A stretch of 64,000 bases of DNA. It comes from Kitasatospora sp. NBC_01287. GTDB lineage: Bacteria; Actinomycetota; Actinomycetes; Streptomycetales; Streptomycetaceae. Every line of letters begins with the position of its first letter. The first letter of the stretch is position 1. The position numbers and the translations under genes are program-made. The stretch lies in NCBI RefSeq assembly GCF_026340565.1, contig NZ_JAPEPB010000001.1, positions 558,001 through 622,000 on the forward strand. The letters are read 5' to 3'. The notes under the pieces were generated by a model, which made no database searches, was not told the origin of the DNA, and saw nothing but the letters and a program-made list of their open reading frames with translations. Positions 43,201 to 50,210 of the stretch are shown in pieces.

Positions 43201-46052
43201 TGAGGGTCGACCTGGTCCGACTCGCGGACCAGGAGCAGCTGGTGCAGCTGACGGTCCATCACATCGTGGCGGACGGCTGGTCCGAGGCTGTCCTGGCCGG
43301 CGAACTGCGCGAGCTCTACGGCGCGGCGCTGCGGGGTTCAACCCCTGCCCTGCCGGAACCGGGCGCGCAGTACGCCGACTTCGCGTCCTGGCAGCGCGGG
43401 TGGCTCACCGGTGAGGTGCTGGATCGCCAACTGGACTACTGGCGTGCGCAGCTGTCCGCCATCGAGCCGCTGGAGCTGCCCACCGACCACCGCCGCCCCA
43501 CCCAGCGCGACGGGGGCGACGACGACACGGTGCTCTTCACCGTCCCCGCCGAGCTCGCGGAGCGGGTGCGGGCCATCGCCACCGAGAGCGGCGTGAGCCT
43601 CTTCATGGTGCTGCTGGCCACCTTCCAGCTACTGCTGGCCAAGTACAGCCGCCAGCAGGACATCACCGTCGGCACCCCGATCGCCGGCCGCAACCGCGCC
43701 GAGATCGAAGACATGATCGGCTTCTTCGTCAACACCCTCGTCATCCGCACCGACCTCAGCGGCGACCCGACCTTCACCGAACTCCTCGACCGCGTCAAGG
43801 AAACCGCCCTCGGCGCCTACGACCACCAGGACCTCCCCTTCGAACGCCTCGTCGAAGAACTCGCACCCGACCGCGACCCCGCCCGCAACCCGCTCTTCCA
43901 GACCATGTTCGTGCTGCAGAACGCCACCGAGGCCGGCCACTGGCAGCTGCCGGGCACCACGGTGACCCCACTGCCGGTCACCGGACGGCAGGCCAAGTTC
44001 GACCTCACGCTCTCGCTCAGCGAAGCAGCGGACGGCGCACCGCACGACACGCGGCTCGACACGCAGCACGACACGCAGCACGGCTCGCTGATCGGCTCGC
44101 TGGAGTACCGCGCCGACCTCTTCGAGCGGGCGACGATCGAGCGGCTGATCGGGCACTTCCAGACGCTGCTGGCCGCCGCCACCGCCACCCCGGGCGCGCG
44201 CCTGTCCGAACTGGAGCTTCTGGCGGGGGCCGAGCGGCGCCAGGTGCTGGTCGAGTGGAACGACACCACCACCGACCACCCCGACGCCGCCACCATCCAC
44301 AGCTTCTTCGAGGAGTGGGCCGAGCGCACCCCTGACGCCCTCGCCACCCGCGGCGAGCAGGGCGAGTTGACGTACCGTCAGGTCAACGAGCGGGCCAACC
44401 GGCTCGCCCACCACCTGCGCGGCCTCGGGGTCCGCCCCGACTCCCTGGTGGCCGTCTGCCTGCAGCGCGGGGCGGATCTCATCTGCGCGGTCCTCGGGGT
44501 GCTCAAGTCCGGGGCGGGCTACCTGCCGCTGGACCCGGACTACCCGGCCGACCGGCTCGCCTTCATGGTGGAGGACTCCGGCACGCCGCTGGTGATCACC
44601 GACACCGGACACGCGCCGCTCTTCCCGGCCGGTGTGCCCGCCTTCCTGACCGACCACGACTGGACGGGCCTGGCCGCGCAGCCCGTCGAGAACCCGCCGG
44701 CCGTCAGCGGGCCGGAGAACCTGGCGTACACCATCTACACCTCCGGCTCGACCGGCAAGCCCAAGGGCGTCCAGGTGCAGCACCGCAGCATCGTCAACCT
44801 CATCAACTGGACCACGCGCAACTACCGGACCGGTCCGGGTGACCGGGTAGCGCTGCTGGCCGGGGTCGCCTTCGACGCGGGGGCCTGGGAGCTCTGGCTC
44901 GCCCTCACCTCAGGGGCCACCTGCTGCACCACCAGCGAGACGGTGCGGCTCACCCCGGCGCTGCTCCAGCAGTGGCTGAACGAGCAGGAGATCCGCGGCA
45001 CCTTCCTCTCCACCCCGATGTTGGAGTCGCTCGCCGCCCTGTCCTGGGACTCGGTGGCCACCAGCCTCGACTACATCCTGACCGGCGGCGACCTGCTGCG
45101 GCTGCCGGCCGGCAAGCACCTGCCGTTCCGGGTGGTCAACGGCTACGGTCCCACCGAGACCACCGTGATCGTGACCTCGGCGGAGGTCACCCCCGGCGAC
45201 CCGGTCCCGCCGATCGGCCGGCCGATCGCCAACACCCAGGTCTACGTGGTGGATCCGCAGCACCGCCCGCAGCCCACCGGGGTCCCCGGCGAGCTGCTGA
45301 TCGGCGGCGTCGGGGTGGCCCGCGGCTACCTGGGCCGACCGGACCTGACGGCGGAGAAGTTCGTGGACCTCACCCTCGACGGCACCACCCGCCGGGTCTA
45401 CCGCAGCGGCGACCTGGTGAAGTGGCGGTCGGACGGGCAGTTGGAGTTCCTCGGCCGGATCGACAACCAGGTGAAGCTACGCGGCTTCCGGATCGAGCTG
45501 GGCGAGATCGAGGCCACCCTGCTGACCCACCCGGCGGTCACCGCCGCCACCGTGACGGTCCGCGAGGACACGCCCGGGGAGAAGCGTCTTGTCGGCTACC
45601 TGGTGGCCGAACCCGCCCCGACCGCCGCCGAGTTGCATGCCCACCTGGCGCCGCACCTGCCCGGCTACATGATCCCCGCCGCCTTCGTCGTCCTGGAGCG
45701 GCTGCCGCTCACCCCCAACGGCAAGACCGACCGCCGGGCGCTGCCCGCCCCCGACAACCACCGCCCCGAGGTCGCCTCCTACGCCGCGCCCCGCAACCCG
45801 GTCGAGAAGGCCATCACCGCCCTCTGGAGCGACATCCTGGGCATCGACACGGTCGGCATCCACGACGACTTCTTCCACCTCGGCGGCCACTCGCTGCTCG
45901 CCACCCAGGTCACCAGCCGGATCCGCACCACCCTCGGCGTCGACCTGCCCGTGCGCACCCTCTTCACCGCCCCCACCCCCGCCCGGCTCGCCACCGCGAT
46001 CCGCGAACTGATGCTGGCCGGCATCGCCGACCGCTTCGGCCGGGCCCGCTGA
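37293..46052 (+). CDS. NRPS-D: truncated C-A-PCP-C-A-PCP-C-A-PCP (modules 1-3)
   Basis: A 2,919-residue synthetase from a GTG at 37293 with GGGAG 7 bases upstream. Residues 1-185 are only the C-terminal half of a condensation domain, without HHxxxDG, so module 1 cannot condense and is probably the loading module. Then come A1 (190-690), PCP (Ser731), C (783-1235, HHIAFDG from 934), A2 (1243-1740), PCP (Ser1786), C (1846-2300, HHIVADG from 1989), A3 (2311-2815) and PCP (Ser2867). Hand-aligned pockets are D-A-W-F-L-G-N-V-L for A1 and A2 (Leu type) and D-A-W-F-L-G-G-V-I for A3 (probably Leu-like). There is no thioesterase or epimerase, so the chain must pass to another subunit, most simply NRPS-A. 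A1 and A2 are nearly identical DNA. Short DLR and DTQH repeats occur inside the C domains. Confidence 0.93.
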   Translation: MTDHQKDYWQRTLAGLEPLQLPTDRRRSAMTAEPARASLDFELPGPVAPATLLAVFQLLLAKYSGQQDLAVRVPAGRDGGSVLVRTDLSGDPGFDELLDRVAAAADAAARHPELPAALRDDADLLRLPALGLPGAGDLGLGATGSRATVEYRTDLFEPATIARLAGHYRTLLAAATASPSARLSELELLTDAERRQLLTDWNGPTVDFPAHLTVHQLVEQQAAQNPELTAVGDLTYRELNERANQLAHHLRAQGITPGTLIAVCLERGPELVTTLLGILKSGAAYIPMDPEYPTDRLTYLITDSATPLVITNTTHTHQLPTNTPLLLTDRNWPTGPTNNPDPLATPDDLAYTIYTSGSTGHPKGVQVEHRSLVNLIHWHNTTFNTQPGNRVALLAGVAFDAAAWELWPALAAGANCRTTNETTRLTPTLLQQWLTDQHIRGTFLSTPMLEALATLPWNPHTTTLEHVLTGGDQLHLPTDQHLPFRIINNYGPTEATVLVTSTHITPGDPIPPIGRPINNSSLHVVDPHGHLVPIGIPGELLISGTPLARGYLNQPTLTAEKFTHTPYGRAYHTGDLVKWRTDGQLEFLGRIDNQVKIRGHRIELGEIEATLLTHPAVTTATVIVREDTPGHKQLTAYLTPTNTPHHDLRTHLTRTLPDYMIPTTYITLDHLPLTPNGKIDRKALPAPELTTTAYVAPQTPVEQAITAVWAEVLGVERVGRDDDFFQLGGHSLLATRVTSRLHTALGVDIPFRTLFAAPTPARLAAAIAALDTSEASRPVPVPRDGAPLPLSFAQQRLWFLDQLEPGSSDYLIPFALRVNGPLDLTALESALSGIVARHEVLRTRFVADADGQPAQHLDPPAPLTVAVHDLRDLRDRRDLRDLRELPDAEAREAAARELLRTESRRPIDLATGPLLRATLLRLADAESVLALTVHHIAFDGWSVALLARELTDRYAAAVDPAPGSGTQEPAELPLQYADFALWQRQWLSEERIAGQLDYWRGQLAAIEPLELPTDHRRPARRGAAGAATAFTIPAELAARLRATATESGASLFMVLLATFQLLLAKYSRQHDITVGTPIAGRNRAEIEDMIGFFVNTLVIRTDLSGDPTFTELLDRVKETALGAYDHQDLPFERLVEELAPDRDPARNPLFQTAFALQNVPDLDSWQLAGAAVEVLTPDVQDAKFDLTLTVVEGAGEELRATVEYRTDLFEPATIARLAGHYRTLLAAATASPSARLSELELLTDAERRQLLTDWNGPTVDFPAHLTVHQLVEQQAAQNPELTAVGDLTYRELNERANQLAHHLRAQGITPGTLIAVCLERGPELVTTLLGILKSGAAYIPMDPEYPTDRLTYLITDSATPLVITNTTHTHQLPTNTPLLLTDRNWPTGPTNNPDPLATPDDLAYTIYTSGSTGHPKGVQVEHRSLVNLIHWHNTTFNTQPGNRVALLAGVAFDAAAWELWPALAAGANCRTTNETTRLTPTLLQQWLTDQHIRGTFLSTPMLEALATLPWNPHTTTLEHVLTGGDQLHLPTDQHLPFRIINNYGPTEATVLVTSTHITPGDPIPPIGRPINNSSLHVVDPHGHLVPIGIPGELLISGTPLARGYLNQPTLTAEKFTHTPYGRAYHTGDLVKWRTDGQLEFLGRIDNQVKIRGHRIELGEIEATLLTHPAVTTATVIVREDTPGHKQLTAYLTPTNTPHHDLRTHLTRTLPDYMIPTTYITLDHLPLTPNGKIDRKALPAPAAQPEASAQVAPRTPTEEAVTAIWREILGVESIGVHDNFFQLGGHSLLATRVTSRIRAALGVDLPVRTLFTAPTPAELATEIAESATAQPDATGPAAHSLALVPRDGTPLPLSFAQQRLWFLDQLEPGSSDYLIPFALRVNGPLDLTALRTALAGLLARHEILRTRFVADAAGEPAQHIDPPTSPTVTVHDLREHPAAGASEAAAREAAARQLLLDAGRRPFDLAAGPLLRVDLVRLADQEQLVQLTVHHIVADGWSEAVLAGELRELYGAALRGSTPALPEPGAQYADFASWQRGWLTGEVLDRQLDYWRAQLSAIEPLELPTDHRRPTQRDGGDDDTVLFTVPAELAERVRAIATESGVSLFMVLLATFQLLLAKYSRQQDITVGTPIAGRNRAEIEDMIGFFVNTLVIRTDLSGDPTFTELLDRVKETALGAYDHQDLPFERLVEELAPDRDPARNPLFQTMFVLQNATEAGHWQLPGTTVTPLPVTGRQAKFDLTLSLSEAADGAPHDTRLDTQHDTQHGSLIGSLEYRADLFERATIERLIGHFQTLLAAATATPGARLSELELLAGAERRQVLVEWNDTTTDHPDAATIHSFFEEWAERTPDALATRGEQGELTYRQVNERANRLAHHLRGLGVRPDSLVAVCLQRGADLICAVLGVLKSGAGYLPLDPDYPADRLAFMVEDSGTPLVITDTGHAPLFPAGVPAFLTDHDWTGLAAQPVENPPAVSGPENLAYTIYTSGSTGKPKGVQVQHRSIVNLINWTTRNYRTGPGDRVALLAGVAFDAGAWELWLALTSGATCCTTSETVRLTPALLQQWLNEQEIRGTFLSTPMLESLAALSWDSVATSLDYILTGGDLLRLPAGKHLPFRVVNGYGPTETTVIVTSAEVTPGDPVPPIGRPIANTQVYVVDPQHRPQPTGVPGELLIGGVGVARGYLGRPDLTAEKFVDLTLDGTTRRVYRSGDLVKWRSDGQLEFLGRIDNQVKLRGFRIELGEIEATLLTHPAVTAATVTVREDTPGEKRLVGYLVAEPAPTAAELHAHLAPHLPGYMIPAAFVVLERLPLTPNGKTDRRALPAPDNHRPEVASYAAPRNPVEKAITALWSDILGIDTVGIHDDFFHLGGHSLLATQVTSRIRTTLGVDLPVRTLFTAPTPARLATAIRELMLAGIADRFGRAR
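37727..39354 (+). repeat. A1 cassette, near-perfect copy of A2
   Basis: These 1,628 bases match 40886-42513 at a constant offset of 3,159. The only difference I noticed is G at 39260 against C at 42419. The unit covers the end of the C domain and the whole A domain, so the specificity pockets are identical. The near-identity points to recent duplication or gene conversion, and to homologous recombination as a risk for module loss. Confidence 0.9.
40886..42513 (+). repeat. A2 cassette, near-perfect copy of A1
   Basis: This is the second copy of the 1,628-base A-domain unit described at 37727-39354. Another, shorter repeat of about 310 bases links the C domains of modules 2 and 3 (about 40439-40748 and 43595-43904), so recombination has also shuffled condensation domains. 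Confidence 0.9.
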
Positions 46053-46054
46053 CC

Positions 46055-46104
46055 GACGGCTGTGCGCCCCCGAGCGACTCATCGCTCGGGGGCGCACGGC
46101 CGTC
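46055..46104. terminator. 23-bp hairpin after NRPS-D
   Basis: Bases 46055-46077 pair with 46082-46104 with a single G-U-type mismatch around a 4-base loop. It lies 3 bases after the NRPS-D stop and 36 before the stop of the convergent nitrilase-like gene, and is probably bidirectional. Confidence 0.85.
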
Positions 46105-46139
46105 CGGTGTCAGGCGGCCACCGTCACAGCCGTCCCGCG

Positions 46140-47156
46140 TCAGAAGGCCGCCGTGCGGTCCTCGCTGCGCGGGTCGGCCACCCGGTACCCGCGGTGGACG
46201 CCCGCGCGCGATTCACGACGCCAGGGCCGCGCGTACGCCACCGCGTCGGCGGCGGCCTCGGAACCGTCGTCGAGGTCCACCACCGCCACCGACGGCGAAC
46301 CGTCCGCGCGGCACCGCGCGATCCACTCCCCGTTGGGGGCGGCGACCCCGGACGGCGCGGTGGCGGCGTGCTGCGTGGGCACCGAGAAGCTGACCCAGTA
46401 ACTGTTGGCCGCGGCGTGGCCCCTCGCCTGGACGGCGGCGTTGCCCGGGGCGACACCGGTCGTGGAGAACAGGACGCAGTCGACGTCCAGCCTCTCGTAC
46501 TCGGCGAACAGCTCCGGGTAGTGGACCTCCGTGCCGAGCAGGCAGCCGAAGCGGACACCGTCCACGTCGAAGACCACCGGCGAGGTGCCCGGCGAGTACA
46601 GGTACGAGACCTTCGTGCTCGACAGCAGGCGCTCGTCGTAGCGCGTGACGACCTCGCCGCGGTCGGAGACGACGTAGAGGCTGTTGTGCGGGCGGTTCGG
46701 CCCGGTCAGGCGGTGCGCCGAGGCGATCACCGTCCAGAGCCGCAACTCGCCCGCCAACTCGGCGATCGCGGCCAGCTCCCCCTGCAGCACCGGCCACCGG
46801 CACCGCTCCCAGTCCGCCGGTCCGACCGCGTCCGGGCCGTCGACGGACAGGACGAGCTTGTGGGGCGCGCAGATCGCGCCCTCCGGGAAGTGCACGATCC
46901 GCGCGCCCTCGGCACTGGCCTCGCGCATCAGCGCGCGGACCTGACGGCCGCTCTCACGCAGCGCGTCACCGTCCCGGGGGTCCTCGCGGACGGGGGTCTG
47001 CGCGACGGCGAACCGCACGCTCCTGGGGTTCCTTGCTTCCGACATGACGTCTCCTGATGGCGTCGGGCGGAAGTGCCGCAGGGCAGACGTGTAGGACTCG
47101 CCGGTCTTGGCGGCTCGGGCGCGCACCTGGCGCTTGAAATTCCTGTGGGCTGTCAT
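46140..47156 (-). CDS. Nitrilase-fold protein lacking the usual catalytic cysteine
   Basis: A 338-residue protein from the ATG at 47156, which has GGAAG upstream; a second ATG at 47045 would drop the N-terminal 37 residues. Those residues (AHRNFKRQVRARAAKTGESY) resemble a short module seen at the start of other actinobacterial proteins. The remainder is a carbon-nitrogen hydrolase: Glu in IVHFPEGAIC and Lys in SSTKVSYLYSPG match the Glu-Lys part of the triad. In the nucleophile segment, LLGTEVHYPEL aligns with ICYDxRFPE so that Gly stands where Cys should be; a Cys lies three residues earlier (GCLLG). It may be a pseudoenzyme or a divergent subfamily. It converges on NRPS-D, so a pathway role is possible but unproven. 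Confidence 0.75.
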   Translation of the reverse strand: MTAHRNFKRQVRARAAKTGESYTSALRHFRPTPSGDVMSEARNPRSVRFAVAQTPVREDPRDGDALRESGRQVRALMREASAEGARIVHFPEGAICAPHKLVLSVDGPDAVGPADWERCRWPVLQGELAAIAELAGELRLWTVIASAHRLTGPNRPHNSLYVVSDRGEVVTRYDERLLSSTKVSYLYSPGTSPVVFDVDGVRFGCLLGTEVHYPELFAEYERLDVDCVLFSTTGVAPGNAAVQARGHAAANSYWVSFSVPTQHAATAPSGVAAPNGEWIARCRADGSPSVAVVDLDDGSEAAADAVAYARPWRRESRAGVHRGYRVADPRSEDRTAAF

Positions 47157-47340
47157 CGCGGCCTTCCACGCCTTGAGCGACAGTTCCCCAGCAACCACGC
47201 CCGAGGCGAAACGGCTGCGACAGCGACCTGAGACCCTGGTCCCTTTGCCTCCACCGGGGGACCGTGCTGGGGACGGTCGCGGGAGGTTCGGCGTAGGCCA
47301 CGCCATTGCTCATCATGCCGCCGCCCACCGGCCCCGTCAA

Positions 47341-47440
47341 CCACCGTCAACCACCGTCAACCACCGTCAACCACCGTCAACCACCGCCAACCACCGCCAG
47401 TCACCGTCAACCACCGCCAGTCACCGCCCGCCACCGCCAG
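47341..47440. repeat. 10-bp tandem repeat
   Basis: Ten units of CCACCGTCAA or close variants (CCACCGCCAA, CCACCGCCAG, TCACCGTCAA, TCACCGCCCG) run without interruption; the first four are identical. The period is close to one turn of DNA, so any feature of the unit recurs on one face of the helix. Confidence 0.9.
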
Positions 47441-47525
47441 CCCGGGTCGCGCCGACCCGACCCGCCCCGGTCGAACACGGCACGCACAACTGATCCGCAG
47501 TCATCAGCTGATATACTTATAGTGC

Positions 47526-47561
47526 AGCGTCGATCTCCCCCAGGGAGTCCGACGCTTTTTT
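47526..47561 (+). terminator. Hairpin with T-tract ending at the next start codon
   Basis: AGCGTCG at 47526-47532 pairs with CGACGCT at 47550-47556, and CTCCC at 47535-47539 with GGGAG at 47543-47547; six T residues follow (47556-47561). The form is that of an intrinsic terminator, rare in this GC-rich window. It ends one base before the ATG at 47563, so it may be an attenuator or end a short RNA. Confidence 0.65.
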
Positions 47562-47562
47562 C

Positions 47563-48144
47563 ATGCCCACTCAAGATCAACAGCCACGCGCCCACGGCAC
47601 CCTCTACCGGACCGGGATCGCGGACCCGCGCGGCGAGGACCTGCTACCGCTGTCCATGCTCCGGGAGCACCACCCGGACCTCCACGCCCGCCACGTCGCC
47701 AAGTACGCCGGCCGTGAGGACCGGCTGCGCGAGCGCGTCATACCGCTCGACTGTGCCTGGTCCGACGTGGTCTTCCTGTCGCCGCTCGACTCGACCGTGC
47801 TCTTCGACGCGGCGCGCGACTCGGGCCGGCAGGTCTGGGACGGCCCGGTCTGGACACTCGACGCCTCGCGGCTGGATCCGGCGCGCTGCTGCGTCCGGCT
47901 CATGCGCACCACGCCCGGGGCCCGCACCGCCGACCCCGGCACCGCGGACGACTACCTCCCGCTGACCACCGCCACGCTGCGGGCGGTCGCCGAGGTGACC
48001 GACCGCGCGCTGCGGCGGCTGCGCACCCTCGGTCCGGACGATCCGCTGCTGCCCTGGGGCGACGTGCCACACGTCCTGCACCGCGGCCCGGTGCCGCTGA
48101 GCCTCTTCCGGCAGGGGCCGCCACGCCGCACGCCCCCCGCCTGA
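47563..48144 (+). CDS. Unidentified protein downstream of a hairpin
   Basis: A 193-residue soluble protein. Recognisable features are GTLYRTGIADPRGEDLLPLSML, an Arg-rich helix (HVAKYAGREDRLRERVIPLDC) and VFLSPLDSTVLFDAARDSGR, followed by charged sequence. No signal peptide or membrane segment is visible. I cannot name its family. The ATG at 47563 has no ribosome-binding site in the usual place because a terminator-like hairpin and T-tract occupy that position, so either translation is restrained or the start is wrong. No other in-frame start nearby is better. A GC-rich hairpin (48168-48175 with 48179-48186) follows the stop. Confidence 0.55.
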   Translation: MPTQDQQPRAHGTLYRTGIADPRGEDLLPLSMLREHHPDLHARHVAKYAGREDRLRERVIPLDCAWSDVVFLSPLDSTVLFDAARDSGRQVWDGPVWTLDASRLDPARCCVRLMRTTPGARTADPGTADDYLPLTTATLRAVAEVTDRALRRLRTLGPDDPLLPWGDVPHVLHRGPVPLSLFRQGPPRRTPPA

Positions 48145-48167
48145 CCGACCGCGCCACACGCCCCGCT

Positions 48168-48186
48168 GCCCCCGGCAACCGGGGGC
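48168..48186. terminator. Short GC hairpin
   Basis: GCCCCCGG (48168-48175) pairs with CCGGGGGC (48179-48186) around a 3-base loop, 24 bases after the preceding stop codon. It is short but very stable. Confidence 0.6.
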
Positions 48187-48325
48187 CGGCCGTGCTGCGC
48201 TTGCGGGCGGGGGCACGCGGTTCGAGCGTTGGGGGTAGCGGCTGCGCACGGCAGCCCGGGAGGAAGTCCCGAAGACGCTCCCAGGTCCCCGGACCGCTCC
48301 GGACGCCTGCCGAAGGGACGACGCG

Positions 48326-48730
48326 ATGGATCCCGACCTCCAGATCACGGCCGCGATCGAAGAACACTGGCGGGCCTCGGAGCGCGGGGACACCGACACG
48401 GAGCACGCCATCTACGCCGCGGACGCGATCCTCGACTACCCCCAGTCAGGTGAGCGGTTCGTGGGCCGCGCGGCGATCGCGGCCCAACGTGGCGGGCACC
48501 CGGCCGACCGGCACTTCACCGTCCAGCGGATCACGGGCAGCGGGGACCTGTGGGTGAGCGAGTGCGTCATCACCTACGACGGAGTGCCCACCTGGTCCGT
48601 GAGCATCATGGAGTTCGCCGGCGGGGCCGTGGTGCACGAGACGCAGTACTTCCCGGAGGCGTTCGGCGCGCCTGAGTGGCGGGCAGCACTCGCGGAGCCG
48701 ATGCCGGGCAGGCACATCGCCGGGAGCTGA
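48326..48730 (+). CDS. NTF2-like (SnoaL-like) small protein
   Basis: A 134-residue single-domain protein with the NTF2-like pattern: an N-terminal helix (QITAAIEEHWRASERGD), an AIYAADAILDYPQSGERFVG segment typical of SnoaL-like proteins, and alternating strands (HFTVQRITGSGDLWVSECVI, WSVSIMEFAGGAVVHETQYF). The family includes polyketide cyclases, isomerases, dehydratases and many proteins without known activity. No catalytic residue can be assigned with confidence. It sits alone between an unidentified gene on the same strand and a convergent LuxR-type regulator. A tailoring role in the NRPS pathway cannot be excluded. Confidence 0.75.
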   Translation: MDPDLQITAAIEEHWRASERGDTDTEHAIYAADAILDYPQSGERFVGRAAIAAQRGGHPADRHFTVQRITGSGDLWVSECVITYDGVPTWSVSIMEFAGGAVVHETQYFPEAFGAPEWRAALAEPMPGRHIAGS

Positions 48731-48870
48731 ACCGGGCCGCCGGTGGCTCCACCGGGGCGTGGCCGGCGAGCCGTTTCTCGCCGTTGACGACCTCGCGTGG
48801 CCCAGCCTCACCGGAACGGACCGGGCCGCCAGGACGTGATGTCCAGGAGGCCGCTGGGCTTCCGGGGCCG

Positions 48871-49866
48871 TCAGATCATGTCCTCCGCCCGGATGCTCCC
48901 CTCCGCGATCGCCATCGCCCCCAGCTGGAACCGGCTGTGGGCGCCGAAGCGGTCGGTGAGCTTGTCGGAGAGGCGGCGCACGGTGCGCAACGAGACGTCC
49001 ATCTGGCGGGCGGCGGAGGCGTCGGTGAGCCCCTGGGCCCAGAGCCGCAGGATGTGCTGCTCCTGGAGCGAGAGGTGGCCGCCGGTGCGCGGGCGGGCCT
49101 CGGTGAGCGGCAGCGCCTCCTTCCACAGGGTGGCGAAGAGGGCGGCGAAGGTGTTGACCATGGAATCGGCGGTGCAGACCAGGCCGCCCATCACCGACCG
49201 GAAGGAGCTGACCGGCACCACCACGTGCCGGCGGTCGATCAGGATCATCCAGACCGGCAGCGAGGGCAGCGTGCGCACGCCGCCGAGCGCGTCCATCTTC
49301 CAGCGCAGGTAGGGCATGGCCGAGCTGTCGTTGCGCGCGCTTTCCAGCAGCACCGAGCGGGAGCGCGCGCCGCGGCGCAGCACGGTCTCGTCCAGCGTCC
49401 TGGCGGCCCGCAGCACCGAGTCGGTCAGCCGCTCGGTCGGGCCCAGGGTGAGCACCTCCTCCTCGCAGCCCTCGGCCAGTTCGGCCACCCGCTCCCACAG
49501 CGCCGCCTCGCCGGAGAGCCACTCCACCCCGGGCACCTGGCCCTGGGGGCGGCGGCCCTGGCTGGCCAGCAGTTGCGCGACGGCCAGTCGGCTGTCCTCG
49601 AACTGCTGCTGACGCTGTGCCAGTTCGGCCTGCTGGCGGGCCAGCATGGCGGCCAGGCCGACCTCGGGATCGACCGGCAGCCAGCCGGTGGCGCCGTCGC
49701 CCGGGGCGATCAGCGACAACCGGGCGAGTTGGGCGAGCGCCTGCTCGACCGCCGCGGTGCTCTCGTCCAACTGCTCGGCCAGCTTCTGCACATCAGCGCG
49801 CGGCTCCGCCACCATCGCCAAGTAGACCTGCTGTGCCACCACATCGATCCCCAGTGAGGTCCGCAA
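48871..49866 (-). CDS. LuxR-type regulator with TrmB-like N-terminal helix domain
   Basis: A 331-residue regulator. The TTG at 49866 is chosen because GAGGAGGG lies 7 bases before it and the family similarity begins there (TSLGIDVVAQQVYLAMV); longer readings add only low-complexity sequence. An N-terminal winged-helix-like region (residues 10-60) with ADVQKLAEQLDESTAAVEQA is followed by a coiled-coil stretch rich in Gln (ARQQAELAQRQQQFEDSRL), a sensor-like middle and a C-terminal LuxR HTH (LSLQEQHILRLWAQGLTDAS, then MDVSLRTVRRLSDKL). There is no receiver phosphorylation site. Such orphan regulators often control secondary-metabolite clusters, so this is a candidate for the NRPS genes. It is divergent from the Aat-like gene. 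Confidence 0.8.
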   Translation of the reverse strand: MRTSLGIDVVAQQVYLAMVAEPRADVQKLAEQLDESTAAVEQALAQLARLSLIAPGDGATGWLPVDPEVGLAAMLARQQAELAQRQQQFEDSRLAVAQLLASQGRRPQGQVPGVEWLSGEAALWERVAELAEGCEEEVLTLGPTERLTDSVLRAARTLDETVLRRGARSRSVLLESARNDSSAMPYLRWKMDALGGVRTLPSLPVWMILIDRRHVVVPVSSFRSVMGGLVCTADSMVNTFAALFATLWKEALPLTEARPRTGGHLSLQEQHILRLWAQGLTDASAARQMDVSLRTVRRLSDKLTDRFGAHSRFQLGAMAIAEGSIRAEDMI

Positions 49867-50210
49867 CTCGTACCCTCCTCGATCGTGATCTGCGCACCGT
49901 CGCCAGCTGATGGGCGACCGGCTCTCATGCACAACAGTTAACGAGGCGTCGGATCGGCGCGGATGCGTGACCGGCACCCATGTTCACCGGCGACCCCGCT
50001 GCACCCCCCGGTCGGCAGGACCGCCGGCCACCCACCTACCGGCCGTTCGGACGGCCCGGCGGGCACCCGCCCCCGGCACTTGCCGCCCCACACCGGGCAC
50101 GCACAAGCGGAGGCGACCTGCCCGAGTCCCGCTCAGGACCTGGCTCAGCGCCGGAATATGGGGCCTTTCCACCCATGTCCCACGGCGGCCTGGGCGGCAA
50201 CTTGGGAGGC
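49867..50210. promoter_or_regulatory. Divergent spacer between LuxR-type and Aat-like genes
   Basis: A 344-base spacer with no gene I can support. An AT-richer patch (ACAACAGTTAACGAGG around 49928-49943) is the best candidate for promoter elements. Both divergent promoters must lie here. Several readings stay open through it, but their residue composition is random Pro/Arg-rich. Confidence 0.5.

Larger units (their letters stand above)
47157..47562. promoter_or_regulatory. Divergent spacer with repeats, AT-rich island and hairpin
   Basis: These 406 bases lie between two divergent starts and contain no credible gene. The left part (47157-47334) shows nothing I recognise. Then come ten 10-bp repeats (47341-47440), the 10-bp palindrome ATCAGCTGAT (47503-47512) directly followed by the AT-rich stretch ATACTTATAG, and a terminator-like hairpin that touches the next start codon. 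The AT-rich island probably carries a -10 element (TATACT or TTATAG). Confidence 0.55.

Noticed and set aside
47500..47562. tRNA gene in the AT-rich island
   Set aside because: There is a hairpin with a T-tract but no cloverleaf, no T-loop GTTCRA box and no anticodon arm.
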